Assembly: GCF_016743335.1 (NCBI RefSeq)
Contig: NZ_WCJE01000025.1
Span: 1 to 33,181, forward strand
Origin: Streptococcus suis
Lineage (GTDB): Bacteria; Bacillota; Bacilli; Lactobacillales; Streptococcaceae
Length of the DNA stretch: 33,181 nt
Direction of reading: 5' to 3'
Below the pieces are notes generated by a model, which saw nothing but the letters and a program-made list of their open reading frames with translations, was not told the DNA's origin and searched no databases. Every line of letters starts with the position of its first letter. Position 1 is the stretch's first letter. Position numbers and translations under genes: made by a program. This document shows, one piece after another, positions 1-8,976 of the stretch.

Positions 1-2
1 GA

Positions 3-1721
3 TTATCCAACAAATTCGTTGATTTCTTTTTCGATGTTGGCGATTTTTTCTTCTGCTTCAGCAAGTGTTTCACCGACTGTTGCGATGTAGAATTTGATTT
101 TTGGTTCTGTTCCCGAAGGACGAACAGCGAACCAAGAATCATCTGCCAAGGTGTATTTCAAGACATCTGATGGAGGAGTAGTGAGTTTTTCAATGTTGCC
201 ATCTTTATCTGTTTTGGTTTGAAGGGCAAAGTCTTCAAAGACAGCGATGTCAGTTGCGTTGAATTGGGCTGGTGAATTGTCACGGAATTTAGCCATGATT
301 GCCTTGATTTGCTCTGCACCGTCTTTACCAGAAAGGGTAACTGAAATGGTTTTCTCAGCAAAGTAGCCGTATTCCTTGAAGATTTCATCGATACCGTCAG
401 CCAAGGTCATACCACGTGAACGGTAGTAGGCAGCAATTTCAGCAACCATAAGTACAGCCTGGATAGCATCCTTGTCACGCACGAATGGCTTAATCAAGTA
501 GCCAAAGCTTTCTTCGAAACCAAACATGTAGGTATGGTTGTGTTTTTCTTCGAACTCTTGGATTTTCTCAGCGATAAATTTGAAACCAGTCAAAACGTTG
601 AACATAGTAGCGCCGTAGCTTTCAGCAATCTTAGTTACCAACTCTGTTGATACGATTGATTTAGCAAGGGCAGCGTTTGTAGGAAGTGTGCCAGCTTGCT
701 TGTGGGCTTCAAGGATGTACTTAGCAATGATAGCGCCGATTTGGTTACCAGAGAGGTTCCAGTATGAACCGTCAGCTTGACGAACTTCAACACCGACACG
801 GTCAGCATCAGGGTCAGTTGCAAGAAGGACGTCCGCACCAACTTCACGGCCCAATTCTTCCGCAAGGGCAAAGGCTGCTTGGCTCTCTGGGTTTGGAGAA
901 GCGACGGTAGAGAAGTCTGGATCAGCAGTTGCTTGTGCTTCCACAACTTGAACAGACTCAAAACCAGCTTGTGCAAGTGCACGACGAGCCAACATTTCAC
1001 CAGTACCATGAAGCGGTGTATAGACAATCTTCATGTCCTTACCGTATTCAGCAATCAATTCAGGGTTGATGTTGAGGTCTTTGAGTTCTTCAAGATATTT
1101 AACGTCAGTTTCTTCGCCAAGAACCGTAATCAAACCATTTTCCTTACTTGCTTCAAGGTCAGCCAATTCAACAGCAAATGGATTGTCGATGGCACGGATG
1201 AAGTTGGTCAATGCATCTGCATCAGCTGGTGGCATTTGTCCGCCGTCTTCACCGTAAACCTTGTAGCCGTTAAATTCTTTCGGGTTGTGACTTGCAGTCA
1301 CCATGATCCCTGCGATGGCATTGTAATGACGAACAGCAAATGACAACTCAGGAGTTGGACGAAGGCTTTCAAATACATAAGATTTGATACCATGCGCTGC
1401 CAAAACTTGAGCTGATTCAAAAGCAAATTCTGGCGAGAAGTGACGTGAGTCGTAAGCGATGGCAACACCACGTTTTTTAGCTTCTTCACCTTTTGATTCT
1501 ACTAATTTTGCCAAACCTTCAGTAGCTTGACGAACTACGAATACGTTGATGCGGTTGGTACCAGCGCCAATATAGCCACGCATACCAGCTGTACCAAATT
1601 CAAGATTTGTATAGAAGGCATCTTCTTTTGTTTTTTCATCCATTGCGACTAATTCTTCACGCAAGTAATCTGGAAGGTCTGCAAAGTCGAGCCATGTTTG
1701 ATAGGTTTCTTGATAAGTCAT
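3..1721 (-). CDS. pgm: Phosphoglucomutase / phosphomannomutase
   Basis: Alpha-D-phosphohexomutase that interconverts glucose-1-phosphate and glucose-6-phosphate in the cytosol, feeding UDP-glucose, capsule and wall-polymer synthesis. The 572-residue chain has all four family landmarks: the catalytic phosphoserine loop TASHNP near residue 142, the Mg-binding DPDADR loop near 305, the sugar-binding FGFEESFGY near 400, and the phosphate-binding RPSGTEPKIKFY near the C terminus. I chose the ATG at 1721-1719 rather than the GTG one codon upstream because GGAG at 1732-1729 is then 7 nt away. It is monocistronic, with its own extended -10 promoter. Length and motifs fit the Firmicutes PgcA/Pgm type; preference for glucose over mannose is not decided by sequence. 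Confidence 0.95.
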   Translation of the reverse strand: MTYQETYQTWLDFADLPDYLREELVAMDEKTKEDAFYTNLEFGTAGMRGYIGAGTNRINVFVVRQATEGLAKLVESKGEEAKKRGVAIAYDSRHFSPEFAFESAQVLAAHGIKSYVFESLRPTPELSFAVRHYNAIAGIMVTASHNPKEFNGYKVYGEDGGQMPPADADALTNFIRAIDNPFAVELADLEASKENGLITVLGEETDVKYLEELKDLNINPELIAEYGKDMKIVYTPLHGTGEMLARRALAQAGFESVQVVEAQATADPDFSTVASPNPESQAAFALAEELGREVGADVLLATDPDADRVGVEVRQADGSYWNLSGNQIGAIIAKYILEAHKQAGTLPTNAALAKSIVSTELVTKIAESYGATMFNVLTGFKFIAEKIQEFEEKHNHTYMFGFEESFGYLIKPFVRDKDAIQAVLMVAEIAAYYRSRGMTLADGIDEIFKEYGYFAEKTISVTLSGKDGAEQIKAIMAKFRDNSPAQFNATDIAVFEDFALQTKTDKDGNIEKLTTPPSDVLKYTLADDSWFAVRPSGTEPKIKFYIATVGETLAEAEEKIANIEKEINEFVG

Positions 1722-1746
1722 CACATATCTCCTTAAAAATTTTTCT

Positions 1747-1771
1747 ATTAAACGCTTTCATTATACCATGT
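1747..1771 (-). promoter_or_regulatory. pgm promoter with overlapping cre-like site
   Basis: Read on the minus strand, TGGTATAAT (1768-1760) is an extended -10. It runs straight into ATGAAAGCGTTTAAT (1761-1747), which matches the CcpA cre consensus except for one conserved C. A site just downstream of the -10 would repress, so mild catabolite control of pgm is possible. The -35 is poor, as expected for an extended -10. Confidence 0.5.
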
Positions 1772-1779
1772 TTGAAAAG

Positions 1780-1805
1780 AAAAATCACGCTTTCACGTGA
1801 TTTTC
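1780..1805 (-). terminator. Terminator of the coaB-coaC-ECF operon
   Basis: AAAATCACG and CGTGATTTT form a 9-bp stem with a 6-nt loop. On the minus strand it is followed by a T-rich run. It sits just after the stop codon of the ECF gene and before the pgm promoter. Confidence 0.8.
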
Positions 1806-1811
1806 TGATAT

Positions 1812-2381
1812 TTATTTTTGAACTTTCTGTAAAACTGGAACGATAGCTATGGTTAAGAGACCGGAGATGGTTAATTCTGCAATAGAATTGAATGAAACGA
1901 TACTAGCTAGTAGCAATTTTATATCCCCAGCATATACATTAGAAAATAGGAAGAAGATACCAGTCAAGACAAAAATTGTATTTGTCAAGGTACCAGTAAG
2001 ACCTGCTAGTAGGAGCCCCTTTTTGTTTTTCATCATTTTGTAAACAAAATATGGTGTAACTCCGATTAAAATACGTGGAACTAAGGCAATCAGGATAGAA
2101 TTGAAGTTTCCATGTTCTACGAAAGGAGAGAAAACATAACTCATCGGTGAAATGATGATACTATTGCGGATGATACTCATTATTCCCATAAAACCACCCA
2201 GTTGTGCCCCTAAGCGTGGACCGTAAAGAATGGAAGCGATGATGATGGGAATATGGGTAATAGTCGGTTTTATTGGCAAGATAAAATTAGCAAAAATCAT
2301 CTGGCTGACCACTTCAATGACAATCATGATTGTTAGAAATATTGCAAGAGTCGCAACGTCCCTGGATTTATTTGTTTTCAT
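1812..2381 (-). CDS. ECF transporter S component, probably pantothenate (PanT-like)
   Basis: Integral membrane substrate-binding subunit of an energy-coupling factor importer. The 189 residues form about six hydrophobic segments with short loops and no ATPase motif; ECF S proteins work with the shared EcfA1/A2/T module, which is not in this window. The start ATG (2381) lies inside the 3' end of coaC (14-nt overlap), with a GGAGG about 6 nt upstream. Its place as last gene of a coaB-coaC operon suggests that it brings in pantothenate, the vitamin precursor of CoA. That substrate is inferred from context; S components are too divergent to assign by eye, and another vitamin is possible. Confidence 0.75.
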   Translation of the reverse strand: MKTNKSRDVATLAIFLTIMIVIEVVSQMIFANFILPIKPTITHIPIIIASILYGPRLGAQLGGFMGIMSIIRNSIIISPMSYVFSPFVEHGNFNSILIALVPRILIGVTPYFVYKMMKNKKGLLLAGLTGTLTNTIFVLTGIFFLFSNVYAGDIKLLLASIVSFNSIAELTISGLLTIAIVPVLQKVQK

Positions 2382-2916
2382 TTAGAACCTCCATTACTTT
2401 GTTTAGAATCACATCAATCTCGGCCAGAGCACCTGTACCAAAGTCGCCGCAAGCAAGCAGGGCTTCACGCGGTTTGATTTCCTCAAAACCATACTCCATG
2501 AGGGTTTTGATATTTTTCTGAGTGGCAGGGTTGAGGTACATGTTAGTATTCATAGCAGGTGCCAGCAGTTTTTTAGTACCAATTGGCAGAGCCAGAGCTG
2601 TTGCCGTAATAATGTTGTCAGCCATACCATTAGCTAATTTAGCTATCGTATTGGCAGAAGCAGGGGCAACTAAAAATATGTCTGTTTCTTTGGCAATATC
2701 GATATGCTTGATAAGAGTAGGATTTTCTTCAATCATGACATCTGTGTGAACCAGATTTTTTGACAAGGATTGGAGAGTCAAAGGTGTGATGAAGTCCATA
2801 GCAGAGCGACTCATGAGGACTGTAACCTGATGACCGAGCTTGGTCAATTGACTAGTTAGGTCAGCTGCTTTGTAGGCTGAAATAGAGCCAGTAACGGCAA
2901 GTGTGATATTAGCCAT
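2368..2916 (-). CDS. coaC: Phosphopantothenoylcysteine decarboxylase
   Basis: FMN-dependent HFCD-family flavoprotein that decarboxylates 4'-phosphopantothenoylcysteine to 4'-phosphopantetheine, the third step of CoA synthesis. The 182 residues show the N-terminal flavin fold (LAVTGSISAYKAADL), the catalytic His in TLIKHIDIAKE, PASANTIAKLANGMADN, the PAMNTNMY loop whose Asn binds substrate, and the flexible active-site flap with Cys in LLACGDFGTGAL. It is a stand-alone enzyme, not the fused CoaBC (Dfp) of most bacteria, which is usual in streptococci. The ATG at 2916 overlaps the coaB stop by 8 nt and has GGAGAA upstream, so translation is likely coupled. Confidence 0.93.
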   Translation of the reverse strand: MANITLAVTGSISAYKAADLTSQLTKLGHQVTVLMSRSAMDFITPLTLQSLSKNLVHTDVMIEENPTLIKHIDIAKETDIFLVAPASANTIAKLANGMADNIITATALALPIGTKKLLAPAMNTNMYLNPATQKNIKTLMEYGFEEIKPREALLACGDFGTGALAEIDVILNKVMEVLNENK

Positions 2917-3604
2917 TTTGTTCTCCTTTTTCTAGGGTATTTAAAATGAGCTGAGCAATTTCATCTTTTGTCTGTGCTTGAATCTCCCTTGTTTTATCAA
3001 CCAAATAGGCAATGTGTTGATTTTCTCCAATATCCTTCAAGTCATTAGCAAGTATATAATCAGCGCCATTTCGTTCAATGCTTTGGCGAGCTACGGCAAA
3101 TAATTCCTCCTTAGGAACATTAACCAATAGTTTGAAGCCAAAGAGTGTGATAGCTGGATTCCATTTTTTTACATAGGAAATGACCTTGGGAGTTTTTTTC
3201 AAGAAAAGAACTTGGTAGTCATCCTTGGATGAAATCTTACTTTCTGTATTCTGTTTTTTTAGTAGACTAGAAATGTCTTCAGTTGCTCTTAGTTCATCTA
3301 AACCAGCCATATAAACAGGTGTATAATCGGATACAGCCATGCTATGAATCAGGGCCTGATGTGATTTGACTAAAGGTTCTAATGTTTCTTTTAAACTATC
3401 AACATTTGTGATTTCGATAATGGTTAAATTCTTCTGAGAATTTGGTTTAACAGCCTGTCTTGTAGTCACAAGAGTAACTTCATAACCGCGTTTCAAGGCT
3501 TGTTCGGCAATGATTTTTCCAAGATTTCCAGAAGCATGGTTTGTAATAGCGCGGACTTGATCGATAGCTTCGCTTGTTCCGCCTGATGTAATCAATAGTT
3601 TCAT
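2909..3604 (-). CDS. coaB: Phosphopantothenate--cysteine ligase
   Basis: Joins cysteine to 4'-phosphopantothenate, the step before CoaC. The 231-residue chain begins MKLLITSGGTSEAIDQVRAI, the family's nucleotide-binding start, followed by NHASGNLG and the substrate-lid region around SMAVSDYTP. The C-terminal part keeps GFKL and an ILANDL motif. Family members start at this Met; an in-frame ATG two codons upstream (3610) is equally possible because neither has a clear Shine-Dalgarno. First gene of the coaB-coaC-ECF operon. CoaB proteins of this free-standing streptococcal kind have been described as CTP- or ATP-using; the nucleotide used here cannot be told. Confidence 0.92.
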   Translation of the reverse strand: MKLLITSGGTSEAIDQVRAITNHASGNLGKIIAEQALKRGYEVTLVTTRQAVKPNSQKNLTIIEITNVDSLKETLEPLVKSHQALIHSMAVSDYTPVYMAGLDELRATEDISSLLKKQNTESKISSKDDYQVLFLKKTPKVISYVKKWNPAITLFGFKLLVNVPKEELFAVARQSIERNGADYILANDLKDIGENQHIAYLVDKTREIQAQTKDEIAQLILNTLEKGEQNG

Positions 3605-3610
3605 GTTCAT

Positions 3611-4000
3611 ATTTTACTAGAATTTCTATTTTTCGTAAAGTTTGCACTAATCGATTTGCTAATCAATCTGTGACACTGGAAAAATGCAAAAAAATATAAG
3701 GACAGGTATTATATTATATAGTGAAGTGTTTTTGTGCAAGAAAGCGTTGGTTTGTTAATCAAGGCAATTTTTAAAGGAATACTGACTCTCTTTTGAAAAA
3801 ACTAACTAAAACCAGTCTCTTAGATGGAAGTGTAGAGCTTGATGAGAATGCAGTTTTTAAAAATTTGTATCTGTTTAAGTAAGGAAACCTGTAGTTTTTC
3901 TGAAAATTCCGTACGTTAGTGAATAAATATTAAAAAATATGCGAAAATAAGCTGTGGTATGGTATAATGTCCATAAAAAATAAGGAAATTAGGAGCTCTC
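3611..4000. other. 390-bp divergent intergenic region, coaB / fhs
   Basis: No convincing gene. It must hold the minus-strand coaB promoter (TATAAT-like boxes on the minus strand at 3718-3713 and 3713-3708, with TTGCAC at 3739-3734) and the plus-strand fhs promoter at 3960-3968. A 29-codon open frame with a TTG start lies at 3793-3882 and reads like protein, but its ribosome site (AAAGGA, 3773-3778) is 14 nt away. I see no known riboswitch fold. Confidence 0.5.
3960..3968 (+). promoter_or_regulatory. fhs promoter (extended -10)
   Basis: TGGTATAAT is a perfect extended -10, 32 nt before the fhs start; the -35 position (about 3940) is weak. The ribosome site AGGAG follows at 3990-3994. Confidence 0.65.
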
Positions 4001-5671
4001 ATGAAAACAGATATTGAAATTGCACAAAGTGTGACCTTGAAACCAATCACAGAAATCGTTGAAAAAGTTGGTATCAGCTTTGATGATATTGAACTTTATG
4101 GAAAATACAAGGCAAAATTGTCTTTCGATAAAATCAATGCCGTTAAGGAAAATGCACCTGGTAAGTTGATTTTAGTGACAGCTATCAACCCAACGCCAGC
4201 TGGTGAAGGCAAGTCGACTATTACTATCGGTTTGGCAGATGCCTTGTCTAAAATTGGCAAGAAAACCATGATTGCCCTCCGCGAGCCTTCTTTGGGACCT
4301 GTCATGGGGATCAAAGGTGGAGCTGCAGGTGGTGGCTATGCTCAGGTCTTGCCAATGGAAGACATCAATTTGCATTTTACAGGCGATATGCACGCCATCA
4401 CCACAGCAAACAACGCCCTTTCAGCCTTGATTGATAACCATATCCATCAGGGGAATGTGATTGGCATTGATCAACGTCGTATTATCTGGAAACGTGTTGT
4501 GGACCTCAACGATCGTGCTTTGCGTAAAGTAACAGTTGGCTTGGGCGGACCGCTTAATGGTATTCCACGTGAAGATGGCTTCGATATTACCGTAGCTTCT
4601 GAAATCATGGCGATTTTATGCTTGGCGACAGACATCAATGACTTGAAAGAACGTTTGGCAAATATTGTGATTGGTTATCGTTTCGATCGCAGTCCTGTCT
4701 ATGTGCGTGATTTGGCGGTGGAAGGTGCTTTGACTCTTATTTTGAAGGATGCTATTAAACCAAACCTTGTGCAAACTATCTATGGCACGCCAGCCTTTGT
4801 CCATGGTGGTCCATTTGCTAACATTGCCCACGGCTGCAACTCAGTTCTAGCAACCACAACCGCTCTGCGATTGGCCGACTATACCGTCACAGAAGCAGGC
4901 TTTGGTGCAGACCTTGGAGCAGAGAAATTTCTCGATATTAAAGTTCCAAACTTACCAAAAGCTCCTGATGCAGTGGTTATTGTTGCCACCCTTCGTGCAC
5001 TTAAAATGCATGGTGGAGTCGCTAAGACAGAACTTTCTGCTGAAAATGTAGAGGCAGTGAAAGCTGGTTTTTCTAACTTGAAGCGTCACGTTGAAAATAT
5101 TCAGAAATACGGTATTCCAGCAGTCGTTGCTATCAATGAATTTGTATCTGACACAGCTGACGAAATTGCAACTTTGAAAGAACTTTGCGCTGAGATTGGC
5201 GTACCTGTGGAATTGGCTAGCGTATGGGCAAATGGTGCTGATGGTGGTGTTGAATTGGCTGAGACAGTTGTTGCTACTATTGATAACCAAGAAGCAAACT
5301 ACCAACGTCTTTACAAGGCTGAGGATAGCTTAGAAGAGAAAGTGACCAAGATTGTTACGCAAATCTACGGTGGTACAGGCGTTGTCTTTGAGAAGAAGGC
5401 TCGTAACCAGCTGACTGAATTTGCTAAGAATGGTTGGGACAAGTTGCCAGTCTGCATGGCCAAGACCCAATACAGCTTCTCAGATAATCAGTTTGCCCTT
5501 GGAGCGCCGACAGACTTTGACATTACAGTCCGTGAATTTGTTCCCAAATTAGGAGCAGGCTTTATCGTTGCCTTAACAGGTGATGTCATGACCATGCCTG
5601 GTTTGCCAAAAGCACCCGCAGCTCTCAACATGGATGTGGCGGCAGATGGGACAGCTATCGGCTTGTTCTAA
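4001..5671 (+). CDS. fhs: Formate--tetrahydrofolate ligase
   Basis: ATP-dependent enzyme that attaches formate to tetrahydrofolate to give 10-formyl-THF for purine and initiator-tRNA formylation; cytosolic tetramer in the family. The 556-residue length is standard. The P-loop-like TPAGEGKST lies at residues 65-73, followed by the conserved [20 protein letters not shown] region and the folate-contact stretch near the C terminus ([12 protein letters not shown]). AGGAG 6 nt before the ATG supports the start. It is a single-gene unit closed by a hairpin terminator. In streptococci its formate comes from pyruvate formate-lyase, so it links anaerobic carbon flow to one-carbon metabolism. Confidence 0.97.
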   Translation: MKTDIEIAQSVTLKPITEIVEKVGISFDDIELYGKYKAKLSFDKINAVKENAPGKLILVTAINPTPAGEGKSTITIGLADALSKIGKKTMIALREPSLGPVMGIKGGAAGGGYAQVLPMEDINLHFTGDMHAITTANNALSALIDNHIHQGNVIGIDQRRIIWKRVVDLNDRALRKVTVGLGGPLNGIPREDGFDITVASEIMAILCLATDINDLKERLANIVIGYRFDRSPVYVRDLAVEGALTLILKDAIKPNLVQTIYGTPAFVHGGPFANIAHGCNSVLATTTALRLADYTVTEAGFGADLGAEKFLDIKVPNLPKAPDAVVIVATLRALKMHGGVAKTELSAENVEAVKAGFSNLKRHVENIQKYGIPAVVAINEFVSDTADEIATLKELCAEIGVPVELASVWANGADGGVELAETVVATIDNQEANYQRLYKAEDSLEEKVTKIVTQIYGGTGVVFEKKARNQLTEFAKNGWDKLPVCMAKTQYSFSDNQFALGAPTDFDITVREFVPKLGAGFIVALTGDVMTMPGLPKAPAALNMDVAADGTAIGLF

Positions 5672-5681
5672 CAAGAATATG

Positions 5682-5708
5682 AAAAATCCGCTCAAAGGCG
5701 GATTTTTT
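5682..5708. terminator. Bidirectional terminator, fhs and prsW-like gene
   Basis: AAAATCCGC and GCGGATTTT pair over 9 bp with a TCAAAG loop and are followed by a T run on the plus strand and preceded by an A run. The convergent genes end on either side. Confidence 0.85.
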
Positions 5709-5710
5709 GT

Positions 5711-6520
5711 CTATTCAGATAGTTTCTCAACTGTTTGATAGGCAAGTAAGCCAAGTAAAATACTCAAGATAGGAAACACCGTCTGGAAGATACCTGTGTT
5801 GAATGGTGAATTAAAGAGAAAATGGATTCCAAAGCTTGCACCAATCCAAAATACTCCCTGTGCTTTTGATATACCTGTATTTTTCGTGAGAAGGGCTACT
5901 AAGCCAATGGCAAAGAGAAGCGTGAAAACCCAATGGGCCCAACCAGCTTGACCAACGCGTTCAAGAATGGTTTCAAAGCCGTCTAATTTATTCATGAACA
6001 TGTCTCTAAAAACAAAGGTGATGTCTTCCATGATTTGGAAACCTAATCCAACAATCACTCCGCTTACCAATGCATTTTTTAGTGTCATTTTTCTACAAAT
6101 GAGCAGTACAAGTAGAACAGTTAGCCCTTTTCCGATTTCTTCTGCCAATGGACCTGAAATAGCTGCGCCCCAGTCATTTAGGAAATTATTACTAGCTTTA
6201 ACGATTTCGAGCAGGAAATATCCAATAGCTGTATGTCCCAGTTCAGAAAAAGAGATGCTACTTGTTAAGCCTAAAAGCCAGCTAAGCCCTATAACTTGTT
6301 TGGAGATGTTATAGCGTTTAGCTAAGGAATATGTCAGTACTAGTAGGGGGATGATGTAAATAGCAACCAAGGAAATGGTTAGGAGAAAGAGAGGATATTT
6401 AGCTTCCATGCCATTTGGCTTACCTAATTCTCCAAAGATAATTTTGCAACCGTTGACAAATCCAATCGTTGCTAAGACGACTGGAAGATAGGTTTTACAC
6501 ATTTGAAATTTTTCTTTCAT
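5711..6520 (-). CDS. PrsW-family intramembrane metalloprotease-like protein
   Basis: Multi-pass membrane protein of 269 residues with about seven or eight hydrophobic helices. It carries the PrsW/CAAX-protease-like set of polar residues inside membrane segments: E127-E128 in GPLAEEIGKG, E165-D166 in FQIMEDITF, His196 in AHWVFT and His233 in IHFLFNS. B. subtilis PrsW cleaves the anti-sigma factor RsiW; no such substrate is visible nearby. I place the start at the ATG 6520-6518, which has AAAGGT 6 nt upstream; a longer frame to 6598 adds 26 non-membrane residues without a ribosome site. It stands alone on the minus strand. Function is not known; family membership is fairly safe. Confidence 0.8.
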   Translation of the reverse strand: MKEKFQMCKTYLPVVLATIGFVNGCKIIFGELGKPNGMEAKYPLFLLTISLVAIYIIPLLVLTYSLAKRYNISKQVIGLSWLLGLTSSISFSELGHTAIGYFLLEIVKASNNFLNDWGAAISGPLAEEIGKGLTVLLVLLICRKMTLKNALVSGVIVGLGFQIMEDITFVFRDMFMNKLDGFETILERVGQAGWAHWVFTLLFAIGLVALLTKNTGISKAQGVFWIGASFGIHFLFNSPFNTGIFQTVFPILSILLGLLAYQTVEKLSE

Positions 6521-6735
6521 AGTTTTACCTTTCTGTATTAATAAACTGGTGTATGGATACATTGTATCAAAAATAAGTACATTTCGTCTATTATTCACCT
6601 ATTTTTTATCTAAACCTTCTCAGTTATTGTAATGTTTTTTCCTGCAACTAGGACTCCATAATAGGCCGTAGCAGAATTGTGCCAAAAATTTTCTTTTTTG
6701 ATAGACTAATGTTAAAAAAATAAAAGGAGTATTTT

Positions 6736-8052
6736 ATGGAACAATATGATTTAGTAGTCATTGGTTTTGGTAAGGCTGGTAAGACCTTGGCAGGTAAGCT
6801 TTCAGCAGCTGGTAAAAAGGTAGCTTTGGTTGAGGAAAATCCTGCTATGTTTGGCGGGACTTGTATCAATATTGGCTGTATTCCAACCAAGACCCTCTTG
6901 GTTGCGGCCGATAAAAACTGGACTTTTGAGCAGGTCATGGAGCAAAAGGAAACGGTGACTACTCGCTTGCGGAACAAAAATGAAGCGGTCTTGAAAGGCA
7001 GCGGTGCCAATCTTTATCAAGGTCACGCACGTTTTGTTGCGGACAAAGTCGTTGAAGTGTCGGCCGGTGAAGAGTCGATCCAACTGACTGCGGAAACGAT
7101 TGTCATCAATACAGGTGCTAAGTCGCGCGTGCTTCCAATTCCAGGTTTGTTGGACACGCCTCACGTGTATGATAGCACTGGTATTCAGAACTTGGAAACT
7201 CGTCCTGACAAGTTGGCAATTATCGGTGGTGGTAACATTGGACTTGAATTTGCTGGACTTTACAGCAAACTCGGCAGTCAGGTGACGGTATATGAGGCTA
7301 GCTCTGCTATTTTACCGAGAGAAGAGGAAGTAGTTGCTAAGCTAGCCAAGGAGTATATGGAAGAAGCTGGCGTGACTTTCGTGCTCGGAGCAAACATCGA
7401 ACAAGTGGCAGCAGCAGGTGATCAAGTCTCCGTGACGGTTAATGGCGAAACGGCAATCTTCGATGCTGTCCTCTATGCGACAGGTCGTGTGCCGAACACT
7501 GCTGACTTGGGCTTGGAAAATACGGCGATTGAGCTTTTGGAAAATGGTGCTGTTAAGGTGGATGACTACTGCGAAACCACCGTTCCAGGTGTCTACGCAG
7601 TTGGAGATGTCAATGGCGGTCCACAATTCACTTACACATCCCTAGACGACTTCCGTATCGTTTTCGGCAAGTTGACTGGGACTGGAACTTACAGCTTGAG
7701 TCAACGTAAGTCAATCCCAACCAGCGTCTTTATAACGCCTGTGCTGTCCCGTGTTGGTCTGACGGAGAAGGAAGCCAAGGAAGCAGGTTACGACTACATT
7801 GCCAATGAATTGCTTGTTGCCAATATGCCACGTGCCCATGTCAATAATGACCTCAAAGGTATTTTCAAGGTTATCGTAGATAAGGAAAGTAAGCTTGTTC
7901 TGGGGGCGACTCTCTTTGGTCGCAATTCTGAGGAGTTGATTAACCTGATTGCTATGGCGATTGACAATAAGATTCCTTATACCTACTTCAAAACACAGAT
8001 TTTCACCCATCCGACCATGGCTGAGAATTTGAATGATGTTTTTAATTTTTAA
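6736..8052 (+). CDS. rclA: RclA-like flavoprotein disulfide reductase
   Basis: Class I pyridine-nucleotide disulfide oxidoreductase, 438 residues. It has an N-terminal FAD motif (VVIGFGKAGKT), the redox-active pair C43/C48 in GGTCINIGCIPTKT, an NAD(P)H site (IIGGGNIGLEFAG, about 158-170), the second FAD motif (VYAVGDVNGG) and the dimer-interface HPTMAEN. The IGFGKAGKTLA start, INIGCIPTKTL and QFTYTSLDDFRIV match what I know of E. coli RclA, a hypochlorite-resistance enzyme reported to reduce Cu(II). That role is likely but transferred; it is not lipoamide dehydrogenase or mercuric reductase, since neither their partner genes nor the extra cysteines are present. AAAGGAG precedes the ATG. Monocistronic, with terminators downstream. 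Confidence 0.85.
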   Translation: MEQYDLVVIGFGKAGKTLAGKLSAAGKKVALVEENPAMFGGTCINIGCIPTKTLLVAADKNWTFEQVMEQKETVTTRLRNKNEAVLKGSGANLYQGHARFVADKVVEVSAGEESIQLTAETIVINTGAKSRVLPIPGLLDTPHVYDSTGIQNLETRPDKLAIIGGGNIGLEFAGLYSKLGSQVTVYEASSAILPREEEVVAKLAKEYMEEAGVTFVLGANIEQVAAAGDQVSVTVNGETAIFDAVLYATGRVPNTADLGLENTAIELLENGAVKVDDYCETTVPGVYAVGDVNGGPQFTYTSLDDFRIVFGKLTGTGTYSLSQRKSIPTSVFITPVLSRVGLTEKEAKEAGYDYIANELLVANMPRAHVNNDLKGIFKVIVDKESKLVLGATLFGRNSEELINLIAMAIDNKIPYTYFKTQIFTHPTMAENLNDVFNF

Positions 8053-8061
8053 TAGTGTAAT

Positions 8062-8086
8062 AACCGTCCAATGGGGCGGTTTTTTA
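8062..8086 (+). terminator. rclA-like gene terminator
   Basis: AACCGTCC pairs with GGGCGGTT (one G-T pair) around a short loop and is followed by a T run, directly after the stop codon. Confidence 0.8.
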
Positions 8087-8093
8087 TAACCTA

Positions 8094-8139
8094 AAAGGAG
8101 AATAACTTGATGAGGACTCATCTTATTATTCTCCTTTTT
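8094..8139. terminator. Long bidirectional hairpin between rclA and ucpA
   Basis: AAAAGGAGAATAA (8094-8106) pairs with TTATTCTCCTTTT (8126-8138), and inside it GATGAG pairs with CTCATC around GA. The stem is nearly unbroken and ends in a T run on both strands, so it can stop transcription from both convergent genes. Confidence 0.75.
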
Positions 8140-8153
8140 AATTACACTGTGCG

Positions 8154-8945
8154 TTAGACACCCATATCAACAGTCTCTGGCAGAGTAGCCCCTCCATCAA
8201 TGACAATTTGGGCTCCTGTTATATAACTACTTTCATCGCTGCCAAGAAAAGCAAATAATTCTCCAACTTCTTTAGGATCTGCTAGTCGTTTCATTGGGAC
8301 TGCCTTTGCAATTCCCTCGATGATTTGCTCGGGGTTTTCAGGATTAGACTCTAAAGCCATTTGTTCTACCATTGGAGTACGTGCGTAGCCTAATTGTGTA
8401 CAGTTTACACGAATATTTTTTTGAGCATATTCAACCGCTAAGCATTTAGTTAAGCCGACTGTTGCAGCCTTTGTCATGGCATAAGCTGCTTCTCCAGGAT
8501 CTGCCACAATATCTCCTGTTACTGAGGAAGCAATGACAATACTGCCTCCGTTTCCTTTTAACATTTCCTTAATAGCGACTTGGCAAGTATTCCAGACACC
8601 CTTGATATTTACATCAATATGGAAATCCCTCATTTCTTCTGTAAATTCTTCAAATGGCGCCAAGCGACAGACTCCGGCATTGCAGCAAGCTATGTTTAGA
8701 GAACCAAATGCCGCAACAGTTTTATTTACTGCCTTTTGTAATTGTGTTATTTCACGAACATCAGCTATATGTGTAATGATATCTGCATGATACTTTTCTC
8801 GCAATTCTTGTGCCGTTGTCTCAACGGCTTCATCTCTATCTATCATACAGATTTTAGCCCCGTTTTTTACATAGACTTCTGCAATTCCTTTTCCAAGTCC
8901 AAATGCTGCACCTGTAATCAGGGCAACTTTTCCAAGCAATTTCAT
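8154..8945 (-). CDS. ucpA: UcpA-like short-chain dehydrogenase/reductase
   Basis: Classical SDR oxidoreductase of 263 residues, the same length as E. coli UcpA. Seen: NAD(P) motif TGAAFGLG (11-18), N-A-G at 89-91 (written CCNAG where most have NNAG), the structural Asn113, Ser140/141, and the catalytic Tyr155-x3-Lys159 in YAMTK. The stretches NAGVCRL, DFHIDVNIKGVWN, SSVTGDIVADPGE and GGATLPETV closely resemble UcpA, a protein linked to furfural and stress tolerance in E. coli whose natural substrate is unclear. The acidic Asp36 after the second strand suggests NAD rather than NADP. GGAGG lies before the ATG. Own promoter with an unusual palindrome; convergent to the rclA-like gene. Confidence 0.85.
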   Translation of the reverse strand: MKLLGKVALITGAAFGLGKGIAEVYVKNGAKICMIDRDEAVETTAQELREKYHADIITHIADVREITQLQKAVNKTVAAFGSLNIACCNAGVCRLAPFEEFTEEMRDFHIDVNIKGVWNTCQVAIKEMLKGNGGSIVIASSVTGDIVADPGEAAYAMTKAATVGLTKCLAVEYAQKNIRVNCTQLGYARTPMVEQMALESNPENPEQIIEGIAKAVPMKRLADPKEVGELFAFLGSDESSYITGAQIVIDGGATLPETVDMGV

Positions 8946-8976
8946 AAGAGCACCTCCTTGTTAATATATCAAATTA

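Noticed and set aside
777..1343. 188-codon frame on the plus strand opposite pgm
   Set aside because: Lies wholly inside pgm, has no ribosome site and a protein composition rich in Cys, Phe and Trp unlike real genes; a shadow frame.
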